A DNA stretch of 64,000 bases from the NCBI RefSeq assembly GCF_000585495.1, contig NZ_CP007264.1:1912357-1976356 (forward strand), read 5' to 3'. Within the stretch, counting starts at the first letter, position 1, and every line of letters starts with the position of its first letter. Positions 27,204 to 36,721 of the stretch are shown here, in pieces. This DNA is from Thermococcus nautili. GTDB lineage: Archaea; Methanobacteriota_B; Thermococci; Thermococcales; Thermococcaceae. The notes beneath the pieces are model-generated. The model did not search any database. It was given only the letters and a program-made list of their open reading frames with translations, and was not told where the DNA came from. The translations under genes were made by a program, and so were the position numbers.

Positions 27204-28160
27204 GTGAAAGAAAAGTTCTTCCTCGTTTTTCTGATTTTGGCTGTCTTTTTTTCTAATGTTGTAGTTGGTGCGAACTATGTCTTTCCGTGGGTTAAACCGG
27301 GTGTCTATTTTACGTATTCCGCGATTACGAACACAACCGTTAACTGGACTGCCCCCCATGCTCCTTCAGTTCTTGTCATAATATACAATGTGAGCGGTGA
27401 GCCCGTTGGAATTTATTACAGGGGTAACGTCACTATGGCTTTTCTGATTCTCGATGTTTCTAGTGACATGGCCACGATTAAGCTGACGGTTTCAGGAGAC
27501 GGGGTGGTGGTTAGAACTCTCGGAAACGTTACCCCCATTTGGAACGAGAAAGATATTGTCAATGTTGACACCTTTGGAAACCAATCCCTGATTTACTTGA
27601 AACGCCTTGAACTGGAAAGCATGTACCTAATAAACCTAACCACTGGATACGTATATGACCTAAGAGGAAACAGATACGGCAGAACACTGCTCTGGTATAA
27701 CCCATACCTTAAACTTGGGGATTACCTGTTCACGAGTCCTGGAGGGTTAAACGTTACAGTATCAAAAATTGAGACCTTAAATGAGACGTTTCTTACCTTC
27801 TACCGCCCGTTTAGACCCCCAACGATTATTATCATGACGAGTCCCTTCAACGTTAAGATGGGCAATGCCCTCCAAGTTGGAGGAAAAGTAATGGCGTTTT
27901 ACGACCCATCAACAGGGTTTCTGCTATCTTTCTTGGGTGTTGGGTGGGCGGATTTCCAGGCCTGCGGTTTTCTGACATTTATGGGCTCTACTAAGGCATT
28001 TCCAGAGGGGGATGGCCTAAAGCTTGGAGGCCTGCTTCTCAGCGACACCAACGCTGAAGCCGTTGGGAATAAGGTTCCCTACGAAACCTCTACCTCGCCT
28101 CTCCTCTATGTATATTTGCTCTCCGTTGCCGGTGCGATTATGGTTTCAACTAGGAGGTGA
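27204..28160 (+). CDS. Secreted, membrane-anchored protein of an ABC exporter operon
   Basis: The 318-aa product begins MKEKFFLVFLILAVFFSNVVVGA, a signal peptide. A long extracellular beta-rich part follows with many N-x-T/S sites, and a C-terminal helix (SPLLYVYLLSVAGAIMVSTRR). GTG 27204 is chosen because GGGAGGTG lies 7 nt ahead; an upstream frame start would lack a ribosome site. It stands first in an operon with a permease, a small membrane protein and an ATPase. An ATGCTTAAATAA box lies at about 27128-27139. AT-richer than its neighbours, the cluster may be acquired. Confidence 0.75.
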   Translation: MKEKFFLVFLILAVFFSNVVVGANYVFPWVKPGVYFTYSAITNTTVNWTAPHAPSVLVIIYNVSGEPVGIYYRGNVTMAFLILDVSSDMATIKLTVSGDGVVVRTLGNVTPIWNEKDIVNVDTFGNQSLIYLKRLELESMYLINLTTGYVYDLRGNRYGRTLLWYNPYLKLGDYLFTSPGGLNVTVSKIETLNETFLTFYRPFRPPTIIIMTSPFNVKMGNALQVGGKVMAFYDPSTGFLLSFLGVGWADFQACGFLTFMGSTKAFPEGDGLKLGGLLLSDTNAEAVGNKVPYETSTSPLLYVYLLSVAGAIMVSTRR

Positions 28161-28164
28161 ACTG

Positions 28165-28914
28165 ATGAGGGCTCTGATTTCATGGGAGCTCAACAGGCCG
28201 CTGGTTGTGATGACGTTCTTTGCCGGACTTGTGATGGGTTTCATCTCGGTTCACTCGGATTATTTGAGCCCTTACTCTACTGTGCACGTTATCTCCGCAA
28301 CTGCATCAGTTGAGTTATCTTCCTTCTCTCTCAGCGGTAACGCGTTCTGGCACGTGCTTAAATCTCTTCCGAGGGCGGGCTTTTCGGTTTACTCATTCCT
28401 GGTAATCCTTCTCGGAACGTTGATTTTCAGGCACGACAGGGACACCGGTTACGCGCTAACCCTCTACACTCTCCCCTACAAGAAGTCCAAAATATTCCTC
28501 GCAAAGCTGGTCTCTCTCCTGTTTCTCATAGTTATGATGCTTTACTTCCCGTTGTTCCTTTCGGTCTTTCTATCAAGCGCGACCGTTGCTGGACATATTC
28601 CCTTTATTCTCGACGAAGCCTTTTTCAAAACCCTTCTTTTGATAACCCTTGCACTAGTTTATGTTGCCACACTGACGGCTTTTCTTTCTATGGTCCTTAG
28701 GGGCATGTTTCCAACGCTTATCGGGAGCTATCTCATCGTTCATATATCAACCTCTATCGGTGGGGGTAAATTGCCTCCTTTCAGCCTTTTCATTAGGGCT
28801 ACGGAGATTAACCCCTCTCTATTGGATTCATCGGTTGTCCTTCACGGTATCTTCCTTCCGCTCCTACTTATAATTCTGGGTGTAATCGCTTCCGAGAGGA
28901 GGGATGTTCTGTGA
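28165..28914 (+). CDS. ABC-2 type transporter permease
   Basis: This 249-aa protein has six hydrophobic helices, a cytoplasmic N-terminus MRALISWELNRPLVVM and the FRHDRDTGYALTLYTLPYKKSKIFLAKL coupling segment typical of ABC-2 permeases. GGAGGTG precedes ATG 28165. The partner ATPase is at 29357. The substrate is unknown. Confidence 0.82.
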   Translation: MRALISWELNRPLVVMTFFAGLVMGFISVHSDYLSPYSTVHVISATASVELSSFSLSGNAFWHVLKSLPRAGFSVYSFLVILLGTLIFRHDRDTGYALTLYTLPYKKSKIFLAKLVSLLFLIVMMLYFPLFLSVFLSSATVAGHIPFILDEAFFKTLLLITLALVYVATLTAFLSMVLRGMFPTLIGSYLIVHISTSIGGGKLPPFSLFIRATEINPSLLDSSVVLHGIFLPLLLIILGVIASERRDVL

Positions 28915-29360
28915 GGCTCGCCCTGGTTATATCGCTCTTTCTAATGCTTCTTCCGGGCCTAGCTTACCTCAACTATCGGGAATTTTCGGAAGATGAACAC
29001 TTTATTGGTCCCCATTCGCTAACGCCTTCCACCTCAGCGAGCCTGAACTACATTGACTTCTACTTCCCCTCAAAGGCTCTAGCAGAAATAACATGTACCT
29101 CAGGCTCAGGAGAAATTTACATCGCTGATTCCCTTAAAAAAGAACCCTTGGCCAACTTTTCCTTCATTGGTACCCTCTCGGCTGAGTTCGTGGTTCCTCA
29201 CGAGGGCAACTATGTGGTGTTCTATAAAGGAAGCGGGGAGACTCAGTGCATTATTCGATTCAAAAGACCCTATCCTGCAAGAAAAGTTCAGGATGCATAT
29301 CTTATAGCCGGAATCTTTGGTTCGTTTCTCTTTGCTATTCTCTGGAGGGGTAGGAGATGA
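28911..29360 (+). CDS. Small exporter-associated extracellular protein
   Basis: The 149-aa product has an N-terminal hydrophobic helix (LALVISLFLMLLPGLAYL), an extracellular beta domain with two cysteines (ITCTSG, TQCIIRF) that could form a disulfide, and a C-terminal helix (AYLIAGIFGSFLFAILW). The GTG start overlaps the permease stop and its stop overlaps the ATPase ATG (ATGA), so it is a fixed component of this ABC system. Confidence 0.75.
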   Translation: MRLALVISLFLMLLPGLAYLNYREFSEDEHFIGPHSLTPSTSASLNYIDFYFPSKALAEITCTSGSGEIYIADSLKKEPLANFSFIGTLSAEFVVPHEGNYVVFYKGSGETQCIIRFKRPYPARKVQDAYLIAGIFGSFLFAILWRGRR

Positions 29361-30037
29361 TTAGGACAGAGGGTCTTGTCAAGCGTTTCGGTAGCATCGT
29401 TGCCCTTGATGGCATTAACGTTGAGATAGACGAGGGGGTGACATTGATTTTAGGCCCCAACGGTGGTGGGAAAAGTACATTCCTCAAGATTGTTGCCGGT
29501 GTTTATAAGCCCACTTCCGGAACCGTCAGGGTTTTTGGTAGAGACCCTTGGAGCAACGAGGAGCTAAAGAGGGAAATCGGGGTCTCCTTCGACCCTCCCT
29601 CAGTGCCCTCCCTCATCACTGGAAGGGAGTGGCTCGAGTTTGTAGCCAGAGCAAAGGGTTACAAAAAAGACGAAGTTGAACATGTTGCCAATCTTTTTGA
29701 GATAGATTACTTGGATGAGACCATTCGAAACTACTCATCCGGAATGCGCAAAAGGTTGGCTATAGCACAGGCGTTCATTGGAAAGCCCAAGCTGGTAATC
29801 CTCGACGAACCTTTGGCTAATCTCGACTTCGACCAGATTAGAAAAGTTGTGAAAATCCTAAAGGAGCTCAGAGAGCGCACAAACTTTGTAATAGTAAGCC
29901 ACATCTGGGAACCGGTCTACGGCTTGGCAGATGAAGTTCTTGTTATTGGGGGCGGGAAGGTTGTTATGAAGGGAAAAGCGGAGGAGCTTAGAGAAGATGT
30001 GAAAAAACTTTTCTCGTTCCGTTCAGAGAACGATTAG
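29357..30037 (+). CDS. ABC transporter ATP-binding protein
   Basis: The 226-aa ATPase has Walker A GPNGGGKST (about 34-42), signature YSSGMRKRLAIAQAF, Walker B KLVILDEPLANLD and a switch histidine in IVSHIW. It is short and has no membrane segment, so it must pair with the permease encoded two genes upstream. Its last 15 bp overlap the convergent prolidase gene. Confidence 0.93.
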   Translation: MIRTEGLVKRFGSIVALDGINVEIDEGVTLILGPNGGGKSTFLKIVAGVYKPTSGTVRVFGRDPWSNEELKREIGVSFDPPSVPSLITGREWLEFVARAKGYKKDEVEHVANLFEIDYLDETIRNYSSGMRKRLAIAQAFIGKPKLVILDEPLANLDFDQIRKVVKILKELRERTNFVIVSHIWEPVYGLADEVLVIGGGKVVMKGKAEELREDVKKLFSFRSEND

Positions 30038-31090
30038 CTCTCTCTCAGCCTTCGTCAGCCTCCTCCCCCTTCCCTCCACGACAACGTCGTCCTCTATTCT
30101 CACCCCGCCGAGCCCCGGGACGTAGATTCCGGGCTCTATCGTAAAGGTCATTCCGTTCTCGAGGGCGACCTCTCCCTCGGGCCCGATGTAGGGCTCCTCG
30201 TGGACATCTAAGCCCAACCCGTGACCGGTTCTGTGGGTGAAGTACCTCCCGTAGCCGGCCTCCTCTATGGTTCTCCTCGCGGTTCCGTCGATGTCCTTCG
30301 CCTTCACGCCCTCCCTGACAGCCTGGAATGCCCTCTCCTGCGCCTCCCAAACGATTTCATAAATCTTCACGAGCCTCTCGTCGGGCTCGCCGAGGGCTAT
30401 CGTTCTCGTTATGTCGGAGCAGTAGCCCTTCCACTTCGCCCCGTAGTCGAGTATCACCATGTCGCCCTTCCTCAGCTTCCTCTCGCCCGGCTCGTGGTGG
30501 GGATTGGCGCCGTTCTCGCCGGAAGCGACTATCGGCTCGAAGGAAATCCCATCCGAGCGCTCCCTTATCGCGAGCTCTATCTTTAAAGCCAGTTCTCTCT
30601 CGGTCATCCCAACCAAATCCCAGCCCAGGATTTCTTCAAAGACCTCATCAACGACCTTCGCCGCTTTCTCCATGAGCCTTATCTCCTCTGGGTCCTTCCT
30701 CATCCTGAGCTCCCTAATCACAACGCTCAGAGGATAGGGCCTCATCCGGACGGTTCTGTTAATCTCTATGAGCCAGTCGGCGCGCATCGTGTTCTCGATG
30801 AGGATTTTGCCGTCGCTTATGCCGAGCCCGTGCATAATCGTCGCGAGCTTCGCGTAGGGGTTCTCGCCGTCGCGCCAGAAGGTAACGGGCACGTCACCTA
30901 TGACGTTCTCGTAGAGGCTCGGAACGAGGAGGTGAAACTCCCCGTCGGCGTTTAAAGCCAGAATCGTTGGCCTTTCACCGGCCTCGTGGATTCTGATTCC
31001 GGTCAGGTAGTAGAAGTTCGAGCCCGGACTGACGAGCGCTCCATCAAATCCCCTCTCCTTCATCAGCTTTGCGAGCTTTCCGATTCTCAT
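30023..31090 (-). CDS. pepQ: Xaa-Pro dipeptidase (prolidase)
   Basis: This 355-aa pita-bread metallopeptidase splits dipeptides with C-terminal proline. The dinuclear metal ligands are visible: DYGAKWKGYCSDITRT (two Asp), THRTGHGLGLDVHEEP (His), and IEPGIY and VRIEDDV (two Glu). It matches the well-studied P. furiosus enzyme in length and layout. It supports growth on peptides. The start ATG 31090 is followed by RIGKLAKLMKERGFDG. Confidence 0.94.
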   Translation of the reverse strand: MRIGKLAKLMKERGFDGALVSPGSNFYYLTGIRIHEAGERPTILALNADGEFHLLVPSLYENVIGDVPVTFWRDGENPYAKLATIMHGLGISDGKILIENTMRADWLIEINRTVRMRPYPLSVVIRELRMRKDPEEIRLMEKAAKVVDEVFEEILGWDLVGMTERELALKIELAIRERSDGISFEPIVASGENGANPHHEPGERKLRKGDMVILDYGAKWKGYCSDITRTIALGEPDERLVKIYEIVWEAQERAFQAVREGVKAKDIDGTARRTIEEAGYGRYFTHRTGHGLGLDVHEEPYIGPEGEVALENGMTFTIEPGIYVPGLGGVRIEDDVVVEGRGRRLTKAERELIVL

Positions 31091-31122
31091 ACCACCACCG
31101 GGGTTTATTTTTCCTGCCCGCC

Positions 31123-31752
31123 TTAAACCCTTTTCTCAATTCTCACCGCGACGAGAGCCACGAGGAAGCCCGCTACCGCGTCCCAGACCCAGTGTTCACC
31201 GAGGAGAACCGTTGAGATTGGGACGAGCGCGAGGAAAACTGCGAGCGGGACTGTTTCCTTCTTCTTAACCTCCAGAACCGAGAGCAGGCCGATGAAGGCC
31301 AGTGTGCAGTGCGGGGAGGGGAGAACGAACTCGGGTCGAGCGGTCCAGTCGTTGGGCGCGTAGCGCTCCGGGAGAGTGTAAACGACGTGAGGCGCGTGGA
31401 CGTGGAATACCAGAAAAGAGAGGGCCAGGATTCCGAAGCCGAGGGCGAACCTGAAGGCGAGCCTCTTCGCCCGCTTCGGGTCGGCGAATGTGAAGTAGAG
31501 GGCCGGGAGCCAGAAGCTACCCGCGAAGCCGGCCCTATAAACCGCCCTCATGAGCGCGTGGAGGTAATGATGGGAGACCGTCCAGCTCACGAGGGAGTAC
31601 TCGAAGTGATATGATGTCATTGGCAGGTCGAGGAGGGAACGGGTAACGTCGGCGCTCCAGCGCCCGATGAATGGATAGACTAAGGCGTAGGCATCCCAGG
31701 AGAGGTAGACCGCGAGGAAGAGGAGGATGAGCCCCAACCGTTTTCCCGTCAT
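31123..31752 (-). CDS. PAP2-superfamily membrane phosphatase
   Basis: The 209-aa protein has six predicted helices and the acid-phosphatase motifs VLPSPHCTLAFIGLL (PSxH) and LGEHWVWDAVAG (HxxxD). The first KxxxxxxRP motif is weak. Such enzymes dephosphorylate lipid phosphates or polyprenyl pyrophosphate at the membrane, possibly in inositol-lipid or dolichol recycling. ATG 31752 is chosen over the frame's upstream start. Confidence 0.78.
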   Translation of the reverse strand: MTGKRLGLILLFLAVYLSWDAYALVYPFIGRWSADVTRSLLDLPMTSYHFEYSLVSWTVSHHYLHALMRAVYRAGFAGSFWLPALYFTFADPKRAKRLAFRFALGFGILALSFLVFHVHAPHVVYTLPERYAPNDWTARPEFVLPSPHCTLAFIGLLSVLEVKKKETVPLAVFLALVPISTVLLGEHWVWDAVAGFLVALVAVRIEKRV

Positions 31753-31805
31753 CGACGTTAGTCCTCCGCAACCCTTAAAAACCAACCCTCGAAACTCGAC
31801 CGACT

Positions 31806-31860
31806 AGGCGGGTTCGCCCGCGGGATGTTCCGCTCTGCGGAGAACCACAAACGTGGGAGG
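31806..31860 (+). promoter_or_regulatory. Structured leader of rpl15e
   Basis: Successive hairpins GCGGG-UUCG-CCCGC (31808-31821), GUUCCGC/GCGGAGAAC (31827-31845) and CCAC/GUGG (31845-31856) fill the leader between a CCCTTAAAAACC box (about 31769) and the GGGAGGGA ribosome site. Autoregulation by L15e would be typical of ribosomal genes but is inference. Confidence 0.4.
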
Positions 31861-31868
31861 GAATTGAA

Positions 31869-32453
31869 ATGGGAATGTACAAGTACATAAGGGAAGCCTG
31901 GAAGAGCCCCAAGAAGAGCTACGTGGGAGAGCTCCTCAAGAAGAGGATGGTTAAGTGGAGGAGAGAGCCGGTCGTCGTCCGCGTCGAGAGGCCCACGAGG
32001 CTTGACCGCGCTCGCTCGCTCGGCTACCAGGCCAAGCAGGGCTACGTCGTCGTTCGCGTTAGGGTCAGGCGTGGCGGCAGGAAGAGGCCCAGGTGGAAGG
32101 GCGGAAGGAAGCCGAGCAAGATGGGTATGGTCAAGTACTCGCCGAAGAAGAGCCTCCAGTGGATAGCCGAGGAGAAGGCCGCGAGAAAGTTCCCGAACCT
32201 TGAGGTCCTCAACTCCTACTGGGTCGGCGAGGACGGAATGTACAAGTGGTTCGAGGTCATAATGGTTGACCCGCACCACCCGGTCATAAAGAGCGACCCG
32301 AAGATAGCCTGGATTGCCCTCAAGCCCCACAAGGGTAGGGTCTTCCGCGGTCTCACCAGCGCTGGCAAGAAGGGTCGCGGCCTGAGGAACAAGGGTAAGG
32401 GCGCCGAGAAGGTCAGGCCCAGCGTGAGGGCCAACAAGGGCAAGACCAAGTGA
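31869..32453 (+). CDS. rpl15e: Large-subunit ribosomal protein L15e
   Basis: The 194-aa basic protein begins [23 protein letters not shown] and ends in a lysine/arginine-rich tail ([10 protein letters not shown]...). This is full length for the archaeal/eukaryotic-specific L15e of the 50S subunit. It is a single gene with a structured leader. Confidence 0.97.
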   Translation: MGMYKYIREAWKSPKKSYVGELLKKRMVKWRREPVVVRVERPTRLDRARSLGYQAKQGYVVVRVRVRRGGRKRPRWKGGRKPSKMGMVKYSPKKSLQWIAEEKAARKFPNLEVLNSYWVGEDGMYKWFEVIMVDPHHPVIKSDPKIAWIALKPHKGRVFRGLTSAGKKGRGLRNKGKGAEKVRPSVRANKGKTK

Positions 32454-32461
32454 TTTCTCCT

Positions 32462-32834
32462 CTATTCTTCTTCCGGCTTTTCGAGCTTTATCCTCTTAAT
32501 TCCGAGCTTGTCGAAGGCCTTATCCGAGCTGATTATCACCCCTCCGCACTTCGCCGCGTGAACTGCATCGAAGGGATTAAGATTGTGCTCCTTCATGTAG
32601 TATGCCGCCCGGAGGTAGTCCTCGTTTTCCCCCTCGATTATCGCCATCACGGCCGCTAAGAGTCTAACAGGGTCGAGGCCGAACTTCTTTGAGAGTATCA
32701 AAAGCTCGAGGAATGTTGCCTCCGAGGTCGTTATCTCCCCTTTATATTTTTTTGTAAAGCTTTCTGGCGTTCTCCTTCAGCCAGTCGTTGGGTTTGAGAA
32801 GTGCGAGGAAAAAATCCGTGTCCGCGTAGACCAT
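32462..32834 (-). pseudogene. VapC-type PIN toxin, frameshifted
   Basis: The 5' part reads MVYADTDFFLALLKPNDWLKEN...KLYKK with the first PIN aspartate (ADTD). It then hits a stop right after a run of seven A (7 T on the plus strand, within 32744-32756). Removing one A restores YKGEITTSEATFLELLILSKKFG, continuing into the downstream frame (NPFDAVHAAKCGGVIISSDKAF, with the late PIN Asp residues). The result would be about 124 aa. It is either a true mutation, a slippage-read gene or a sequencing error. The VapB partner precedes it by 1 nt. Confidence 0.8.
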
Positions 32835-32835
32835 C

Positions 32836-33066
32836 TCACCCACCCGCGAGCTTCTCTGCCTCTTTCAGGATTTCCCTCCTCAGCTCTTCGAGGGAAACGT
32901 CCGGGAGCTTCTTCCCGAGTTCCTCAAGCTCTCCCAGCGGGTCTTTCGGCTTGGGCACTATGAGAATACCCTCCGCTACTCTAACGAGGTAAACCTCGCC
33001 CGAGAGGTTCTTCCTGAGCTCCTTGGGTATGTAGAGCCTCCCCCTTGAGTCCACCCTGGCCAGCAT
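32836..33066 (-). CDS. vapB: AbrB/SpoVT-type antitoxin (VapB)
   Basis: The 76-aa protein has the swapped-hairpin sequence MLARVDSRGRLYIPKELRKNLSGEVYLVRVAEGILIVPKP (residues 1-39) and a C-terminal helix that would bind the toxin. ATG 33066 follows GGTGGG; an upstream frame start at 33117 is less likely. Its stop is 1 nt before the VapC start. With the toxin frameshifted, only the antitoxin may remain active. Confidence 0.82.
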   Translation of the reverse strand: MLARVDSRGRLYIPKELRKNLSGEVYLVRVAEGILIVPKPKDPLGELEELGKKLPDVSLEELRREILKEAEKLAGG

Positions 33067-33162
33067 TTTCCCACCATAGGGGTTTTGGGTGGGAACATAC
33101 TTATGGTTTTCCCCCACTCATCTTTTTAAATCCCTCCTCCAAAGGAGTTCGGGTGGGAGAAG

Positions 33163-33621
33163 ATGGCACTCAGGGCACACCACGTCAGGCTTACGACCTT
33201 CATTCACGCGACCGAGGACGAGGACAAGGTTCTCGAGGCGATAGGAACCTTCATTCCCGCGGAGATAGACGACGAGGACGTTCACTTTGATGTTGAGGAA
33301 ACCACGGGCTTCTTTGGCAACCCGATTAAGGTCGTCAACGTCGAGATAAAAAGGAGCAAAGCGGTGAGGGCGTTCCTCAAGCACTTCAGAGAGCTCCTCG
33401 ACGAGAGTGCGAGGCGCTACATCCTTGAGAACCTCGACGAGAAGGTCGACGAGGAGGGAACGCTCTACGTCCGCTTCAACAAGCAGAAGGCCTACCTCGG
33501 CGACGTTGAGGTTGACGAGGGAGCCGATGTGATACAGGTCAGAATTAAGGTCAAGGCCTTCCCGATGAGGAAAGAGGCCGTTGTGAAGGCCGTGAGGGAG
33601 TGGCTGGAGGAGAAGGAATGA
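33163..33621 (+). CDS. DUF54/COG1325 RNA-binding protein
   Basis: The 152-aa protein matches the archaeal family found beside Rpp30 and exosome genes: ALRAHHVRLTTFIHATED, VEETTGFFGNPIKVVNVEIKRSKAVRAFL, and VYVRFNKQKAYLGD-type strands. It is believed to bind RNA. The gene overlaps rnp3 by ATGA, so the two are co-translated. Confidence 0.85.
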   Translation: MALRAHHVRLTTFIHATEDEDKVLEAIGTFIPAEIDDEDVHFDVEETTGFFGNPIKVVNVEIKRSKAVRAFLKHFRELLDESARRYILENLDEKVDEEGTLYVRFNKQKAYLGDVEVDEGADVIQVRIKVKAFPMRKEAVVKAVREWLEEKE

Positions 33622-34265
33622 GCGGGAGGGACTACTTCATCGAGATGGACGTCAGGAGCGCGGAGGCCTACGAGTTAGCTAAGGAGTGGTTCGACGAGGT
33701 AGTCTTCACCAAAAAGCTCGTCCTCGACAATGAGCCGGACTGGGACTCGCTGAAGGAAGAGGTTAGGGAGCTTCGAAAGACCTACGGAAAGGTTGCACTC
33801 CTGCTCGTAACTAAGAAGCCGAGCCTGATACGGGCCTTCAGGGCCAGGAACCTCAGGGCTCTGCTCTACGTTCAGGGAGGCGACATGAGGGTCAACAGAA
33901 TGGCAATCGAGGCAAAGGTTGACGCCCTGATAAGCCCCTGGCTCGGGAGGAAGGACTACGGTTTCGACCACACCTTGGCGGGAATGGCCGGCAGGAGGGG
34001 CGTAGCAATTGGCTTCTCGCTCTCACCCCTTTTGAGGGCGAATCCCTACGAGAGGGCCCTAACGCTCCGCTTCATGGCCAAGGTCTGGGAGCTTGTCAGA
34101 AAGTACCGCGTCCCGCGCTTCATCACGAGCTCCGCCGAGAGCAGGTGGGAGGTTCGCGGGCCGAGGGACTTGATGAGCCTCGGGATAAACATCGGAATGG
34201 AGATTCCAGAGGCGAGGGCAAGCCTGAACTTCCACCCGAGGCGGATTCTCGGCAAACTCGAGTAG
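33618..34265 (+). CDS. rnp3: Ribonuclease P protein component 3 (Rpp30)
   Basis: The 215-aa TIM-barrel-like subunit of RNase P carries LLYVQGGDMRVNRMAIE, VDALISPWLGRKDYGFDHTLA, and VPRFITSSAESRWEVRGPRDLMSLG as in Pyrococcus Rpp30. It pairs with Pop5 to activate the catalytic RNA. ATG 33618 overlaps the previous stop. Confidence 0.95.
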   Translation: MSGRDYFIEMDVRSAEAYELAKEWFDEVVFTKKLVLDNEPDWDSLKEEVRELRKTYGKVALLLVTKKPSLIRAFRARNLRALLYVQGGDMRVNRMAIEAKVDALISPWLGRKDYGFDHTLAGMAGRRGVAIGFSLSPLLRANPYERALTLRFMAKVWELVRKYRVPRFITSSAESRWEVRGPRDLMSLGINIGMEIPEARASLNFHPRRILGKLE

Positions 34266-34274
34266 GTGTTGGCG

Positions 34275-35276
34275 GTGCTGAAGGTCGAGGTCACCTGCGG
34301 GCTCGACGAGCGGGAGAAGCTTGAAGAGGTTCTGAAAAAGTGGGGCGTTCCCTTCTACACCGAGGAAGTGAAGGCCAACGGGAAGGGCGCCCTCAAGGTC
34401 ACGGCCTTCGCGCCGGACTTCGTGATAAACGACCTCGTTGACGAGCTCGTCAGAGCCGTTGACATGAGGAAGGGCCACGCCTCAATAACCTGGTCGCAGG
34501 TCAGCGGGAGGTCGGTGCGCTACTCCTCCGCCGTCAGGTCCCTTGAAAGGTTCCGGGGTAGGTGGAGTATTGCCGACATCGAGGGCCTCATCGAGAGCGC
34601 CAACTCCCAGGCAAGGGTTGACCCGATTCAGCTGACCCTCGGGGCCGTTGCCTCAATGGTTGCCCTCTTCGGCCTGATAGGCAACAACATCGTTATGATA
34701 ATCTCGGCGATGCTCCTCTCGCCAATCCTCGGCCCCCTCTACGGCTTCTCGCTCAACGTCGTTATGGGGCGCGGAAGGGACGCCCTAACCGCCGTCTCCT
34801 CGATTCTCAAGCTCCTGACGGTTATATTCACCTCAGCCCTCGTCGTCTCCCTTCTCCTGAAGCTCTTTGGTCTCATGCCGGCTGAACCGACGAGAGAAAT
34901 CCTCATCAGGGGAGATTCGGGGATTGTTTACATCCTCCTCGCGGTCCTCCTCGGCTACGCTGGCGTGGTGGCGATAGTGAGCAGAATTCCCGAGATTCTT
35001 GCCGGAGTTTCGATAGCGGCCGCCCTCGTGCCTCCGACAACCGTCGTGGGAATCTCGCTCGCGATGGGCTGGTGGGGCATCTTCTTTGGCTCGCTCCGCC
35101 TCACGGTTGAGAACGTCCTCGGCCTGCTCATAGGTTCCCTACTCGGCCTCTACATCCTCAACGTCTCGCCGAGGAGCTACTACGAGAAGCGGTCCGCGAA
35201 GCTCTACACGAAGAGGACGATGGCAGTCCTCGGCATTATGCTGCTCTTCCTAATCCTGCTGGAACTGGCAAAGTAA
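34275..35276 (+). CDS. DUF389 (TIGR00341) membrane protein
   Basis: The 333-aa protein has a soluble ferredoxin-like N-terminal region (about 1-85) followed by several membrane helices with the family motif AMLLSPILGPLYG (about 152-164) and ALVPPTTVVGISLAMG. Its function is unknown. Start options are GTG 34266 and GTG 34275; the second has a GGTG upstream. It directly follows rnp3. Confidence 0.85.
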   Translation: MLKVEVTCGLDEREKLEEVLKKWGVPFYTEEVKANGKGALKVTAFAPDFVINDLVDELVRAVDMRKGHASITWSQVSGRSVRYSSAVRSLERFRGRWSIADIEGLIESANSQARVDPIQLTLGAVASMVALFGLIGNNIVMIISAMLLSPILGPLYGFSLNVVMGRGRDALTAVSSILKLLTVIFTSALVVSLLLKLFGLMPAEPTREILIRGDSGIVYILLAVLLGYAGVVAIVSRIPEILAGVSIAAALVPPTTVVGISLAMGWWGIFFGSLRLTVENVLGLLIGSLLGLYILNVSPRSYYEKRSAKLYTKRTMAVLGIMLLFLILLELAK

Positions 35277-35285
35277 AAAAAGGTC

Positions 35286-36614
35286 TCAGGGCGTCTCCAG
35301 AGCCGGGAAGTAGTCCGGCTCGTAGTCCTCGAGCTTTCCATCCAGGTAATCCTCGTAGCCCTTCAGGTCGAGCAGGCCGTGGCCACTCAGGTTGAAGAGT
35401 ATGACCTCCTCCTTTCCTTCTTCCTTCGCCTTTAACGCCCTGTCTATGACGCCCTTTATCGCGTGGGCGCTTTCGGGTGCTGGGATTATGCCCTCGGTCT
35501 TCGCGAACAGCTCCGCCGCCTGGAAGACCTCGTTCTGGTGGTAAGCTACTGGCCTGACTATTCCGTGGTTTATGAGGACGCTCAGCGTCGGAGCTAAGCC
35601 GTGGTAGCGCAGGCCGCCTGCGTGTATCGGCGGGACGTAGTAGGTGTGGCCGAGTGTGTGCATCTTCATCTTTGGGGTGTAGCCTCCGGAGTCGCCGAAG
35701 TCGTACTTGTAAACCCCGCGCGTCATGCTCGGGGCGGCTTTCGGCTCGACCGCTATGAACTCGTACTCTTTTTTACCGCTCAGAACGTCCCTCACGAAAG
35801 GATACGCCAGCCCGGCGAAGTTGCTTCCACCGCCGACGCATCCGACTATAACGTCCGGCTCCTCGAACTCCTTCATCTGCTCAATGGCCTCGAGGCCGAT
35901 GACGGTCTGGTGCATGAGCACGTGGTTGAGAACGCTCCCGAGGGCGTAGCGGGCTTTTTCGTCCCTTAAAACGTCTTCAATCGCCTCGCTTATCGCTATT
36001 CCAAGGCCGCCGGGGTGGTTGGGGTCCTCGCTCAGGAACTTCCGACCTATCTCGGTTCTGTCGCTCGGACTCGGGTAGATTTCGGCCCCGTAGAGGCGCA
36101 TTATCGTCTTTCTGTAGGGCTTCTGGAAGTAGCTGGCGCGCGCCATGTAAACGCGAACTTTTAACCCGAGAAGAGCACCGGCCAGGCTCAAAGCGGTTCC
36201 CCACTGGCCGGCTCCGGTCTCGGTAACGAGCCTCTCTATTCCCTGCTCCTTTGCGTAGTAGGCCTGAGCTAAAGCGGTGTTTATCTTGTGGCTTCCGGTT
36301 ACGGTAGCCCCTTCATACTTGAAGTAGATTTTAGCGGACGTGCCGAGGGCCTTTTCGAGATTTGTGGCGCGGAAAAGTGGTGTTGGCCTGCCTATCTTGG
36401 CGTAGAGTTCACGGACCTTCTTTGGAATCTCGATGTACCTTTCCGTGCTCATCTCCTGCTTTACAAGCTCCTCAGCGAAAATCCTCAACAGCTTCTCCGG
36501 CCCCATCGGCTCGTCGGTTTCCGGGTCGAGGGGCGGAGCCAAGGGCTCCGGGAGGTCGGGCAGTATGTTGTACCATCTCTTTGGTATCTTCGAATCGGGC
36601 AGAACGGCTTTCAT
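35286..36614 (-). CDS. trpB2: Tryptophan synthase beta-like protein TrpB2
   Basis: The 442-aa PLP enzyme has the long N-terminal extension ([20 protein letters not shown]) that marks TrpB2. Its PLP lysine is in [10 protein letters not shown], and ETGAGQWG and [12 protein letters not shown] are the phosphate loops. TrpB2 does not need TrpA and may salvage indole or deaminate serine. No trpA is nearby. Three similar repeats lie in its upstream region. Confidence 0.93.
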   Translation of the reverse strand: MKAVLPDSKIPKRWYNILPDLPEPLAPPLDPETDEPMGPEKLLRIFAEELVKQEMSTERYIEIPKKVRELYAKIGRPTPLFRATNLEKALGTSAKIYFKYEGATVTGSHKINTALAQAYYAKEQGIERLVTETGAGQWGTALSLAGALLGLKVRVYMARASYFQKPYRKTIMRLYGAEIYPSPSDRTEIGRKFLSEDPNHPGGLGIAISEAIEDVLRDEKARYALGSVLNHVLMHQTVIGLEAIEQMKEFEEPDVIVGCVGGGSNFAGLAYPFVRDVLSGKKEYEFIAVEPKAAPSMTRGVYKYDFGDSGGYTPKMKMHTLGHTYYVPPIHAGGLRYHGLAPTLSVLINHGIVRPVAYHQNEVFQAAELFAKTEGIIPAPESAHAIKGVIDRALKAKEEGKEEVILFNLSGHGLLDLKGYEDYLDGKLEDYEPDYFPALETP

Positions 36615-36721
36615 TCTAACACCTCCTCAAATTCCTTTAATCCGTTCGAGAAAGGTCCCAAAGGGTGAGGGAATAAGAGCGTGAGAACTAAACCGGAGCG
36701 TTTAAGTGACAGAACTGCGCG

